64,000 bases of DNA from Galeruca laticollis. Its lineage: Eukaryota; Arthropoda; Insecta; Coleoptera; Chrysomelidae. Shown here piece after piece: positions 1 to 11,100 of the stretch. The notes under the pieces are model-generated. The model was not told the origin of the DNA, searched no databases, and was given only the letters and a program-made list of their open reading frames with translations. The stretch is taken from positions 154,006,809-154,070,808 of the forward strand of contig OY998175.1 in the NCBI GenBank assembly GCA_963921935.1, in the 5' to 3' direction. Every line of letters begins with the position of its first letter. Position 1 is the stretch's first letter. The position numbers and the translations under genes were made by a program.

Positions 1-350
1 CAACTTTCGCCTACAACGACCGCGGTCTTTTTACGTAAGTGGAACGGGTATTTCAGCGGTCTTGGTCGTGGGCGTTGTGGGCCTTAAGTGGAATGTACCC
101 TATATCTTCCTCAAAAGGAAGTCTTTATAACGAACTAAAAACAACATTTCTGTTACATTCTGAAATGCCTTTTAACATCTTGTCGATGTTAATGCAAGGT
201 CTAAAAAATAACATCTTATCAATGATCTAAATGCGACATAATACAGTGCATTCTCGTAGATGTTGTATGGACATTAGATAAACCTCTAAATAATATACCT
301 CAAACATTCTAGATGACATTCTATAGATGTTTCTGTGCCTAATCAGCAAA
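1..350. other. AT-rich sequence, no gene seen
   Basis: No coding region is supported. The first 110 bases are less AT-rich and hold two loosely similar stretches (around 18-50 and 54-110), both with a CGGTCTT core and a TAAGTGGAA tail, possibly a decayed duplication. The rest has scattered ATGTT/AACATC words like those at 3418-3800. Confidence 0.4.
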
Positions 351-352
351 TA

Positions 353-1377
353 CAGGGTGAACAACTAAGAACGCCGGCTGTCGGCCATATTTCAAAAAAT
401 AGTCATGGTACAACTTTAAAAAAATACCTTCAGGAAAATGACCCTGAAAAATCGCTGGAAAATATTTTTGGATTCCTAAAATATCTGCTACGGGGTGGAA
501 TGAACACTTAAAAACATAATACTGTGATTATCTCCAAAAAAGACACACTAAAGGTATCCTAGAAATACAATTTTTGATATATTGTTGAGATTATGAAAAA
601 ATGTAGTCAGGGACTTTTTGTCCTTATTCTTCAAGTAAGGGGTCGGGGAAGGTTCAACCCCAAAAAAACAAATGTCGTTACACTTTTTTTAATCGATAAC
701 CATGTTTTTGGCGTCATTTATAAGAGTTTTTCCTCTTTAATAAGATATGCTTAACAAAAATAACAAAATTGAACAATTTTGTCAACGCTATGTGAAAAAG
801 TCGACAATTTTCCCATTTTTCTCGGAAATTTCGAATGTAATGAGGCATTTTTTGAATTTTGATGAAAAAGGGTTAAAAAAATAGTAATCTATTCCGAGAT
901 ATAAGATTTACAATATCAGATATAAAAATTTAAAAAATGCTTCAATTTACATTTAAAATTTCCGAGTGGATACAAAATTATCTAACTTTGTTATCAATCT
1001 TATTAAACAGAAAAACTCTTTTAAATGCAGCTAAAATCATTAATATCGGTTGAAAAACGAAAAAGGTATACATTTGTTCATAAGTTTGAACCTTCCCCAC
1101 CCATTATTTGAAGAATAATGGCAAAAAATCTCCTTAATTAAATTTATTCATCATCTCATCAAGATTTCAAAAATTGTATTGTTAGGACACCTTTAGTATG
1201 TTTTTTGGAGTATTATGTTTTCGAGTGTTCATTCCACCCCTAGCGGATATTTTAGAGACTGTAAAGTATTTTCCAGCAATTTTTCAGGATCACTTACCTA
1301 AAGGAAATTTTTTTGAAAGTTGTACCATGATTCTTTTCTGAGATGTGGCCTACAGTCGTTTTTAGTTGTTCATCCTG
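353..1377. mobile_element. 1-kb near-perfect palindrome (foldback MITE, Tc1/mariner-like ends)
   Basis: The outer ends read TACAGGGTGAACAACTA at 351 and, inverted, TACAGGATGAACAACTA ending at 1379. The inverted similarity continues inward through both halves to about 865, for example TGGTACAACTTT at 408 against its complement near 1320, and TATAAGATTTACAATATCAG near the centre. The whole element is therefore one hairpin with arms of roughly 510 bp and almost no loop. CAGGG ends beside TA dinucleotides on both sides (351-352, 1378-1379) suit a Tc1/mariner non-autonomous element. No ORF of note. Arm identity is visibly imperfect, so it is not recent. Confidence 0.85.
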
Positions 1378-1379
1378 TA

Positions 1380-4331
1380 CATTTAAAATAAATTAGCAAA
1401 AAAGCAATAAAGGATTTAAAACGTTTATTCACTATTAATGAACAGTACAGTAAATTAGAAAAAAAATATCTTGTCCAGGAATCCAACCTAAAAAAAAAAA
1501 ATTGTGTAAGCATATTACATATCAAGTCTGGAAAGAGGAAACTATTGAACGCATTCAGTGAAAGCAAGAAATAAAAAAGGGTATATTAATCTGTAGTTAC
1601 CATAACGTAGCATACTTTGAAACTGAATTAATAAAGTTTAACGGATACACATATGTTACAGCTAGTTTACAGAAAATGTATTAGAATAGTTTTTTAATTA
1701 TATTAAAACTAATAAAAATTGTACACCATAAAGATTTAACGAAACATTACGTTACATCAACAGAAATCCAATCTGATTGAAGAAAATTCTATCGTTTACT
1801 TACGGTTACTTTTTCTCACGCAAGAGTGGCTGTTTCGAGTGCCTCAACCATCCCATAACGTACACTTCAAAATCCTTATCTGTGAAACATTTAAAGGTGT
1901 TCTGAATAGCAGCTAATAAAACAATTACTTTAGATCAAATTGTGTCCATGGAGACCTTTGATCGATCATCATAAACTACATAAAACTTGATTTTCAGCCA
2001 ATTGACTGGGACCCATTTTCCATAAGATACATGCGGGGTTCTTCTAAGGAATAATAACATATTTTATTTCGAGAAGTGATTTTTCATGATTTACCTTCTA
2101 TTACATGCCTCACTCCATTTGGCAGGTAAATTCAGGTGTTCTATGAAAATTCATACTTCTTTTCTGTATAAAATAATATACTACTCTCATCTTGTTATTT
2201 TCATTCTGGAACAAATTGTATATTAACATCGTGGAATTGTAACTTAATGAGAACTAAGCATTATTAATACACTGTATACAAAAAAACTACTTATGAAGAA
2301 GATATATGAACACATTATCAAGTTAAATGAGTTTATAATTAATTGTATCCAATTGAGTATCCAATAGCTGTGTTTTTACAATGATAAATAATTGAATGCT
2401 GTTTGTTGACTGGAGCATTCAGTATCATAAGTTACATATTCTTCAACTAGTTTAATATTGGTACCATTGTAAGGGACATTTACAGCTTATTTATTGTATT
2501 GAGTCAATCTTCAAATGGAAATGAGCTTTTTAACAGAAATTTCTGTTTTTACAGTCTTAAATAGTCTCTAATTGTTCACAAGAATTGTTAGTAATAATGG
2601 TAAAATTTTCTAAACCTGCAAAACTATATTGATGGCTAAGACTACTACTACAAAAACTAGAACTAGAGATACTTGATTCAATATTTTTTCTACTGTTTAA
2701 TACAATGTTTGTATCAGACTATCTGAAATAGTTACTTCCGTTACATAATTACCAACTATTTGTTTTTTATTTTTTTTGTGTAAGTAGCTTCTGAAACATC
2801 TTGAATATTGAAAATGTTTTCTTCTAGATTCAAATATCTGCCAACATATGAGCATGTTTTATTATTAATAATAATATCTACCCTATTGCAATATTAAGTT
2901 TTTTGTAGGGTATAATGCATATCTAGGATTTGAAATATTGTGAATCGTTTTTAAAATATACTTACTAACTAAAATATTTTAAAAATTGAAAAAACCCTTA
3001 TTTTGTAAACTCTATTATATAATGTGTACAATTCCGCCACCTGGAATTTCAATGTACAATAGCCGATTAAAGTATTGAATGAGTATTAAGTTTTAATAAT
3101 TATGATTTTGGAATAGGTACTTACCGATAACAATTGTTGTTCGTCCATTATAACAAGAATTATAACTATGAATAGAAACTGTAGCTAAGTAGGAACTAAC
3201 GAAAACGAAGACCACTTTATTCAAGTACTACTTGCAAAATATGTGCTTCCTGGGAATAAAATATAACACATAACTGAAAACCATCCTCCATGTCATGCTT
3301 GTCATTTGATTCCACAGATAACTACTGTTTGTTTCGGTCGTCAGTTCCTCTTCTATTTTCTTCTTTTTTTTTATGTTACTGTGATGTTTACTATGAGATA
3401 TTACTGATAGTTCTATGAACTAACATCGTACAGACGTAATAGGATGTTACTAAAAATTATTTCGAAAGATGTAAAAGTAACTGCAACATCTGATCATCTT
3501 AGAAACATGTTAATTTGTAATATTACAGTAGCGTTCTGTATGTGATATTAGTGAGAAGTATACAAATTAACATCGTATGAATGTTTCCTATAGGAAGTTA
3601 CTAAAAAGATGTTCATAGGATGTGTATGTAACTGCGAATTCAAGTATTACTGTGTACATCAAAAATATGTTTTATTTACATGACATGGATGTTAATAGCG
3701 TTGGTAATAAAATTAAGACATCTAGGAGATATCTTATTAACGTTTCAAATGAACATCACGAAAAGTCTCTAAAAAGAACATCACAAAAAAGACTTGTTAT
3801 GTTTCTTGTTTAGTGGGATGACTACTTGAAGATTCATTAACAGCTGGATAGATAAGTTAGACAACTAGCGATACTACAGGATGTTCAAGCTAAAGTTGAA
3901 ATTCGAGAGCAGGCGGTTATGATAATGTAATGTTCCCATTGCTACGCCTATGTAAGTTAACGAGATCTTGGAATAATTTCGACTACCTTTCAACAAATTG
4001 CAATAGAAATTAGTAGATAAAATAAACGAATAAACTTTAAATCAATATTTAGTAAAATATTTAATAAATAAATACTCAACTTATTCTTTGTTACTGTATC
4101 AAAATCTCATTAACAAGAACAATTCCGAATTTGTACAGAAAGATGCTGTTAACACAAAATCAATATTTCTCATAGATATTTATTTGTAATCTAAGTTCGA
4201 CCAGGTTTTGTGGAATGGTAAAAATACCAGTCCAATCCAGTCAAAGGCAGTCAATCTTCAGTCCTAGTTCTATTCACATCATTATTTCATAGAAGTGTAG
4301 AGTTTAGTATGGTAAAAACCTTATAATTTCA
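1380..4331. other. AT-rich intergenic sequence, no gene seen
   Basis: About 3 kb without a supportable coding region, RNA gene or element boundary. Short open frames here (1370-1567, 3622-3813) are low-complexity translations of AT-rich DNA. A degenerate tandem repeat is listed separately at 3418-3800. Confidence 0.5.
3418..3800. repeat. Degenerate tandem repeat, period about 145 bp
   Basis: TAACATCGTA followed some 20 bases later by GTTACTAAAAA occurs at 3422 and again at 3567, a spacing near 145 bp. A more diverged third unit may follow at 3690. This suggests remains of a satellite monomer; only two units are clear. Confidence 0.4.
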
Positions 4332-4631
4332 AATTAATAAACAGTGTAACCAAATCCAGAGTCTTTCTCCTCCCGGCACACTACAATAAAAAAAATACTG
4401 TTAGAAGTTTGTGACAGGGGACTTATAAATGGTGTCCCAGTAAGAGTGCACGACTGTGAATGGCATTCATTACCGGAACATGATAACGGTATTCTCGTGG
4501 CATGAACTAGACTTCTAGACCGAATTATCAACTGGCCGTCAATATCGTGCGATTCAACGCGCGTGATTTCTTTGGTGTTTTTTCGAAATCCCAGGTCTAT
4601 ACGAGTAAACCACAAACAATTCCTGAGGACA

Positions 4632-4954
4632 CGGTCGAAATCCGTCGCGTGAGATACAGCCACATCTTTGTCAAAATATTATCGAAAATTTCATGAAAAA
4701 GCAAGAGCCTGTCTTTAGAGTCGCGGGAGTCATATGTCTTGTGAATAATACTCGATGGTTTTAATTTTGTTGGTTTTATTGTAATAATTATAGAAAATAA
4801 AAATTCATTTTAACAAACTTACATTGCTCATACCATCGACATGATGCTTCATAACTGACATATGTGACCAACTGGTGAGGAACATAAAATACATACAATG
4901 TATATAACGGATTTTAGCGCTCCGTGCAGTGCACTGATGTTATTCGTTCTAACA
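4632..4954 (-). repeat. Copia 3' LTR (shared segment)
   Basis: On the minus strand it begins TGTTAGAACGAATAACATCA directly after a purine-rich tract (GAGGGGAGG). It matches 12485-12789 base for base over long stretches, for example GGTCGAAATCCGTCGCG, with small indels. The two LTRs differ at many positions, so the insertion is old. Confidence 0.8.
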
Positions 4955-5750
4955 CCTCCCCTCGCTAAAAGCCCTCAAACCCAAAGACAACATTAATAGT
5001 TGTTTTTAAATAACGTAAAATTCTTTTTAAATTATTCCAGACCTCGTCGGTAGCTTTGTCTTGAAATCTGCTGTAATAACTAACGCAATAACAAATATCT
5101 GGTCGACTACCTAACATTGGGTACATTAAACAACCGACAAGTTCTCGAACAGGACTTTTGTAACTCCACTAACATCATCATTATTACTAAGTTTTAACTT
5201 TGGATCTATTGGAATTAAGGATTCTTTACAATTTTCCATATAAAATCGCTTCAGTAAGTTTTCAAAATAGTTACTTTGAGGTATTCTCAAAATTCCTAGA
5301 TCTCTATTGTAGCTAATTTCTAGCCCTAAAAAATTCTTCACAAAACCTTTATCCTTCATCAAAAGAACTTATAAATGAGTTTTTCCCAAGTTTTATTCAA
5401 CATTTCCAAGTTCGGTCCTGCAATTATAATGTCATCAACATACAAAATTAAAAATATTTCATTATTCAAAACATACAAACAAAAGTCATTTTCGGAACGT
5501 AAAAAACCTATATTTAGTAGGAAAGCATTAATATCATCATTCCAACATTTAGATGATTGCCTTAGACCACATAGTGATTTATTCAATTTTAGAACTTTAT
5601 TTTTATCTGATTTTAGACCATCAGGATAATAAATGTAAACTTCATCAGTTAATTTACCATTTAACAAGGCCGATATCACGTCTAATTGCTGGAAATAAAA
5701 TTTGTTCTGGTTACCAAGTATCAAAAGTGCTCTCATGGTCACTAGCCTAG
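4955..5750 (-). pseudogene. Copia reverse transcriptase, broken, RNase H missing
   Basis: The 5359-5742 frame holds an RT fragment with QLDV-SALLNGKL, SLCGLRQSS and the catalytic YVDD followed by IIIAGP. A frameshift leads into 5126-5362 (FLGLEI, IPQSNYFENLLKRF), and the frame then shifts again near 5126 into a stretch with VGCLMYPMLGSRPD and YYSRF. It ends at a stop just before the 3' LTR. RVT_2-type copia RTs normally start with a palm segment carrying RYKARLVAKG; that and the whole RNase H domain are absent here. The retained YVDD shows the decay came by deletion and frameshift rather than active-site loss. Confidence 0.85.
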
Positions 5751-5751
5751 C

Positions 5752-6749
5752 TACTCGACATCTCTACTCAAAATTAATTTTTGTTTTTTTACTGACCAAA
5801 GTCTATACCCCGTTGGCGAATAACCCAACATTATATTTTTTTCTGTTTTATTATCAAATTTTTTACGCATCTCTTTCGGTTGCTGTGCACCCAAAAATCC
5901 TAAAATTCCTTAGATTCGGTTTGACACCATACCAAATCTCAGCTGGTGTGACATTTTTAAGGTTTGCTGATAATCCCCTATTCATAACATAATTTGTGAA
6001 AAGTACAGACTCGCCCCAAAATTCCTTTCCTAACTCTGAATCATTCAGTATTGCTCTTGCTCGCTCAACTAGACTACGCTTTTTCCTTTCCGCTTTGCCA
6101 TTTTGCTCTGGTGTGTAAGCTATAGTGTGATCAAAAATAATTCCATTATGTTTACAATAATTAACAAACTCTATTAAATTATATTCTCCACCATTATCGC
6201 TACGTACTTTTGAAATCCTCTTGCTAAACTTTGATTCTACCATTTCAACATACTCCTGAAACTTATTAAAAGCTTCACTTTCATTTTTTAATAAACATAT
6301 TACCGTAAAATTTGAAAAGTCGTCTATAAAGGTTATAAAATATTTGTTATCACCATATGTTGTGGGTGTAACTGGACCACAAATATCTGTGTGTATTATG
6401 TCCAATAATCTTTGTGCTTTTGGTCTATTACCAAATGAAAACCTTGTCATTTTACCTGTTAAACATGGTTCACAAAAATCCATATCTTGACATTTCACAT
6501 TATTCATACCCAGCACCATATTTGCGTAATTATTTCCCTTAATTCTGAAAAACCAATATGCGCATACCTTTGATGACATTTTTTAAAATCACTCTCTAAA
6601 TTTTCTATGTTTAAGCATTCTGGAATTAAAAGCTTGAAAGATATTTCATAGAGATCCTTTGTAATACCTTTACCAACCAATTTGTTAAATTTATCTCTTA
6701 ACCTAACTTCCATTAGGGAATCCAAACCACGTGACTTTTCAACTGTCAA
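5752..6749 (-). pseudogene. Copia integrase (GAG-pre-integrase plus rve core)
   Basis: The 6504-6749 frame is the GAG-pre-integrase zinc region (KCHQRYAHIGF, histidine/cysteine remnants) and a frameshift near 6540 leads into the integrase core in 5863-6579 (CLTGKMTRFSF, then HTDICGP, RSDNGGEY and PEQNGKAER). These give the D, D and E of the DDE triad. The C-terminal tail (IFGC, then a diverged GYSPTGYRLW in another frame near 5800) is recognisable. The domain is almost full length. Its upstream end is cut by the TIR element starting at 6751. Confidence 0.85.
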
Positions 6750-6750
6750 G

Positions 6751-6767
6751 ATGGCGCCTGGTTGGCA
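6751..6767 (+). repeat. Left terminal inverted repeat
   Basis: ATGGCGCCTGGTTGGCA, exact inverse of 11077-11093. Confidence 0.85.
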
Positions 6768-6910
6768 GCCAAAGCTTTTAAGCCATAATCAGGTAGCTAT
6801 ATACAGGTAATTTTAGTGGTGTTTATTTTGCCTTTTGATTATTATCGAAGTAATCGTCAGTTGTTTCAAGGAGTTTCAAGTGTTACGTTAACTTAGTTAC
6901 GGTGCTCAAT

Positions 6911-8930
6911 ATGCAAAGTTCATATTTGAAGTTTGAAGTTATTGCAGGAAAGCCCAGACGTTGGTCAGAGGTAAATATGAAGATTTGTGCCGCTATTTTG
7001 GCATTTTTATCAGTTAAAATTTATTCTCGCTAGTGAACTGTTATGCTTGAAACTATGATAAAATCATAATTTGTTTCTAGGTACCTAATGAAGCTGACTG
7101 ATTGAGAATTTGGATCCTTTTACATTTGCAACTGCTGATTTAGACTACAGTGTTAATGGCATTCCCCCAGTCACATACCCTGATATATTTTCTTACACTG
7201 TGTTGACTCACAGTTTCTACAGTCATGAGCAGATGAAAGCCTACAAAACCCTTGATGCTCACACGTATTTTTTAGCGGCATTTGTCTTGAAAGTAGGAAC
7301 GAAGATTGTAATAGATTTTTATGTCATGGTTGGAAAAGTAATTTTTTGTTTTTATACTCTTTGATAACTAACTAGCTTATATTTTGTAACTAATGATGTG
7401 ATGTTTTGATGTTAATAATTTGTAATAAATATTTAACTCAAAGGAAGCTTATTTATCGATGATAAGATGAAATTTATAATGATGATGTTATTCACGTTTT
7501 TCATATATCGTATACCTACCTCATATTCATTTTGGTCTAATGTAGTCTTTTGTTCCAGGTAAAACATTCACAAAGGGACAATGCTAAACCACTTGAGGCT
7601 TAGTGTATAATCATCAAAGATGATTCAATTTCAAGCTGTCACTGTACATGTATGGCTGGTAATAGTGAAGTTTGTAGCCACATTGGTGCTTTGCTTTTTG
7701 TAGCTGAATATGCAAACCGTAATAAAGGAACTAAAGGAACATTTTCGTGTACAGATGTAGCTGATTTGTGGCCCATGCCATCACTCTCCACAATTGTGCC
7801 TATTGTCCCAATAGCAGCGATGGACTTTGGTACAGTGACTGGTACAATACAACATAATGTTAGTATACCCCCTATATCCAAAGAAGGTTCTGTAAGTTTA
7901 TTTGAAAGGATTGAAGGTTTGGGTCGATAGTGGATCCATTTGCAAGCAAACTACAGGAAGCCTCAGCTGTCACATTACCAATGATATTCAATGTTTTTGA
8001 AGAAAGATATATTTCTAAGAGTTATGTAGAACTGATGGAAATATCAAGGACAATTAATATTTCCTTGACTGCAGAGCAAGTATCATGAATTGAGCAGAAT
8101 ACCCGAGGACAACATCTTTCAAATAATTGGTATTTACAAAGAGCAGGAAGAATAACAGCTTCAAAACTGAAATGTTTGCAGAACAAATAAAGAATCACCT
8201 TCTCTGTCGCTTATTAAAAACATATGCTATCCATCAAACACTTCTTTCCGTACAAAATCCACAGATTGGGGATTACATCATGAATCTGTTCCTGTTGAAG
8301 AGTACAAAAGAATGATGAAAGAAAATCATGAAAATTTCATTGTTAATGATGTGGGTCTACTCATAAGTTCAAAGTAGCCACAATTGGGAGCATCTCCAGA
8401 TAAAATAACGTTTTGTGAATGTTGCTTAGGGGGAGTCTTGGAGGTGAAGTGTCCTTACCTGTTATATACAAGGGGCACTAAAGACATCAAGGAATATTCT
8501 AGTTACAAAAATTCTTGTGTAATTTTAAGAGATGTTAAAGTCACACTGAAACGTGATCATGCATATTATTACCAATTGCAAATGCAAATATTTGTTTGTA
8601 ATTTGCTATATTGTGATTTTGTTATTTGGTCTCCATTCATTTTTTTTTCAATAGCGTATATATCCAGATTTTGAATTTTGGAGTCAAAATTTTCAAATCG
8701 CTTTGAAATTTCATACTGAAGTTATAATGCCTGAACTCTTGGATAGATATTTCACCCGAAGTGAAGGATCAGCAAAATTAAAATATTGGTGCAAATGTAA
8801 TAGTGTTGATGATGGAACCCCAATGATTTGTTGCAACAATGATGAGTGTCAAATTAAATGGTTCCATTTTAAATGTGTAGGCCTTTCAGATACCCCAAAG
8901 TCACAATGGTTTTGTGAATTATGTAAATAA
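6911..8930 (+). pseudogene. SWIM zinc finger / YqaJ-type nuclease / PHD finger gene, decayed
   Basis: Three exons with clean phase-0 joins are visible: 6911-6970 (ATG start, 20 codons, donor GTAAAT), 7081-7337 (acceptor TTTCTAG, donor GTAATT) and 7559 onward (acceptor TTCCAG). Domains in order: a conserved N-terminal block (DPFTFATADLDYS), a SWIM finger (CHCTC...CSH, about 7637-7680), a YqaJ-like exonuclease core (TRGQ, RAGRITASKL, GASPDKITF, GVLEVKCPY, AYYYQLQMQ; 8095-8620) and a C-terminal PHD finger (WCKC...MICC...HFKCVGL...WFCELCK; 8790-8930). YqaJ proteins are phage-type recombination exonucleases. This copy is dead: frameshift near 7100, TAG at 7601 where a Trp would fit, TGA at 8085, and further shifts near 7928 and 8660. 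Confidence 0.8.
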
Positions 8931-9724
8931 TCTTTCCAGTTTCAGTAAAAAATGTGCAATATATACTTGATAATTATAGATAAATTTAATTCAATATACT
9001 TTTTTAATTTATCCAACATAATTCATTATAGATTCTATTTTCATTTGTACAATAGTTCCTGTTAAACATTTCCAAGTTTCATTATAAACAAAAATGACAA
9101 CAATGATGTGTTTTTTTAATCATACCCCTGAAAATCCTAACTTTCCTTGCAGGTTTTTTGGTACATAATTGAGGTATATTACTTTCATCTGTAATATCCC
9201 AAGTACATTGATAACTGACGAAATAATTTCATCACAGTTTTGGAAAGCACGTTATTGAACAGTCCTTAGCCTTCGGCGTCGGGCTGTTACCTAAAACAAC
9301 GTGGTTGAGGAAGTTATGATAAAATTATGAGTTATTTATAAATGTTCGAGGGATATTTGGTGAGAAACTTGCTTTGACACTTTCGAAATAAATTAAATTT
9401 ATGAAATATTAAAACACTGTTCCTTAAGTGATAACTATCCATAGGTAATTATCAATGTAATGATGGTTTCATTGGATATTTCGACACACATGACTACAAA
9501 TAGACAAATTTGATAGGATATTTGAGCAAAAAATTTTCTGTGAAATAATACACTATTTCCTTGCATAAATTTTTTATCTATAAAATTTCATAATGTTGGT
9601 ATACACTATATTTAACTATTAATAATAACTTTATTCTCCTCAAAGGCATTACATAATGTATAGGAGTTGTCAGTACATATATACACAATACAAACATTTT
9701 TAACACAATATATGATCAACATGG
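8931..9724. other. Spacer between the two convergent genes
   Basis: AT-rich, no coding. A modest stem-loop lies at 9248-9306 (CACGTTATTG... against ...CAACGTG, with an inner AACAG/CTGTT). AATAAAG on the minus strand at 9627-9633 is a plausible poly(A) signal for the THAP gene. Confidence 0.45.
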
Positions 9725-10945
9725 TCATTGTAAGCTCTGTTTGTGTAGCACAGCCTTCTTCTCTGCCTTGGCCTGCTTGTCCTTCATCTCCTGAAATATT
9801 TTCTTCATTTCTCTATAAAATAAAGGAGAAATTTTACATTTAATAATATGTTACAATGCCATATAAATTACATGGCATGAGTATACCGTCAGGTTACTGC
9901 AAAAACAAGATAACTTACATTTTACAAGGTTTCAGAAGAAGCAGTTTGAATGTTTAAATTCGATTGAAAATGTGAAAATTTATAACAAATATTTATTACA
10001 CAATAATCCCATCAGGAAAATGAACTAAAAACAAAGTAATCTTCACAAACCAGCAAATGTGCTGGAGCAGACAGTGCACTTGACTCAAAAATGCCGAAAG
10101 GTGAAGTTATGTTGTTTTTACAGTTATCAGACTACCTACATAAAGTCAAAGTAGTTTAAATTTTTTATAAACTTGCCAATTTTCGTAGTACCAATGCTTC
10201 ATTACTTAATTTAGCCCTTTTATCTGCTCTCAATTTTATATCTACATCAGAATTGCGCTTTGAATAGGCTCGAGATTGATGACCCATATTCTGGGATGGA
10301 ACCCAATCTGGATGATTTTCGTCACTCAAGTCACTAGGTTTTCCTACAAGTTAGAAGTTAAATAAAGTATAATGTTTGTTTCAAATATAGGATGTTTTCA
10401 AATAATGTCGCAATTTGTTTTTTCATCAAAATCAAAAAATCACTGGAGTGATTATTAAGCCCAATTGATTCCTCTTGAACTAAAATAATGTACTACATAC
10501 ATATTACATATGTATATATTTCTCTTATTCTTTTTCTTAGGGATAGTATGTAGTCAATCAAATCAATGTTTGGACAATTGCTTTGGTTCAAAGCTAATGT
10601 GTATACCCCTACTCCCAAAAAAAACATTATTACATTTGCTACTTCATACATCACTAGGTATATACTTTTCCCTGTAAAAGTTATATACTTATTAGAAATG
10701 GTATATAAACTTCACTTGGTACATACCTGTTATGAAATGTCTACTACATATCCTTTGGTTTGTTATAATTGATTCAGTTAGAAATTCCCTCTTGATGGCT
10801 GCCAACCACATATCCCTCCTTTTCCTTGATAAATCGTTTATATGTGGGTAATGCACAGATTTTTTCAATGTGGGAACTAAGCAAATGGTTCCGATCTGCA
10901 CGGCTTCCACAACCAATAACAATACACGTTACTGGCAAATTTGTC
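9725..10945 (-). pseudogene. THAP zinc-finger gene (2-3 exons)
   Basis: Exon 1 (to 10727) encodes a THAP domain: CIVIGC at its start, then DMWLAAIKRE and RICSRHF, the C2CH pattern of THAP DNA-binding fingers. The two halves are in different frames, separated by an A6 run near 10860, a likely one-base frameshift. Exon 1 ends with donor GTATGT; exon 2 (10173-10343) follows acceptor TTGTAG in matching phase and reads GKPSDLSDENHPDWVPSQ. A third exon at 9725-9812 is likely but its frame is ambiguous: one frame gives a coiled-coil-like tail, another gives ATQTEL. THAP proteins bind DNA and are found as transposase modules; a role in recognising this element's ends is inference. Confidence 0.7.
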
Positions 10946-11076
10946 AAAACTGAACTTAGGTCTCACTATTTTCTATAAATCTGATAAAAACTATAGGTAA
11001 TTATACCCAAATACTTCAAAAAAGCTTCCACAATTAACAAAATTGAACAAGTAAACAAACGTATTACTCAATTGTT

Positions 11077-11093
11077 TGCCAACCAGGCGCCAT
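11077..11093 (-). repeat. Right terminal inverted repeat
   Basis: TGCCAACCAGGCGCCAT, exact inverse of 6751-6767. The Copia frame resumes at about 11101. Confidence 0.85.
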
Positions 11094-11100
11094 ATTGAAT

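Larger units (their letters stand above)
6751..11093. mobile_element. TIR DNA element carrying YqaJ/SWIM/PHD and THAP genes
   Basis: Both ends carry the 17-bp inverted repeat ATGGCGCCTGGTTGGCA (6751-6767) / TGCCAACCAGGCGCCAT (11077-11093). Beyond them the interrupted Copia frame resumes on each side, which fixes the insertion. TGTCAA lies just outside both repeats in inverted orientation (6744 and 11105), so the true TIR may be slightly longer with a 10-bp indel. No clear target duplication was found. Inside are two convergent, intron-containing genes: plus-strand SWIM/YqaJ/PHD (6911-8930) and minus-strand THAP (about 9725-10945). No DDE transposase was found. The superfamily is uncertain. 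Confidence 0.75.

Noticed and set aside
4334..4663. 109-codon minus-strand open frame
   Set aside because: It overlaps the Copia LTR end and matches no family; composition looks like chance translation.
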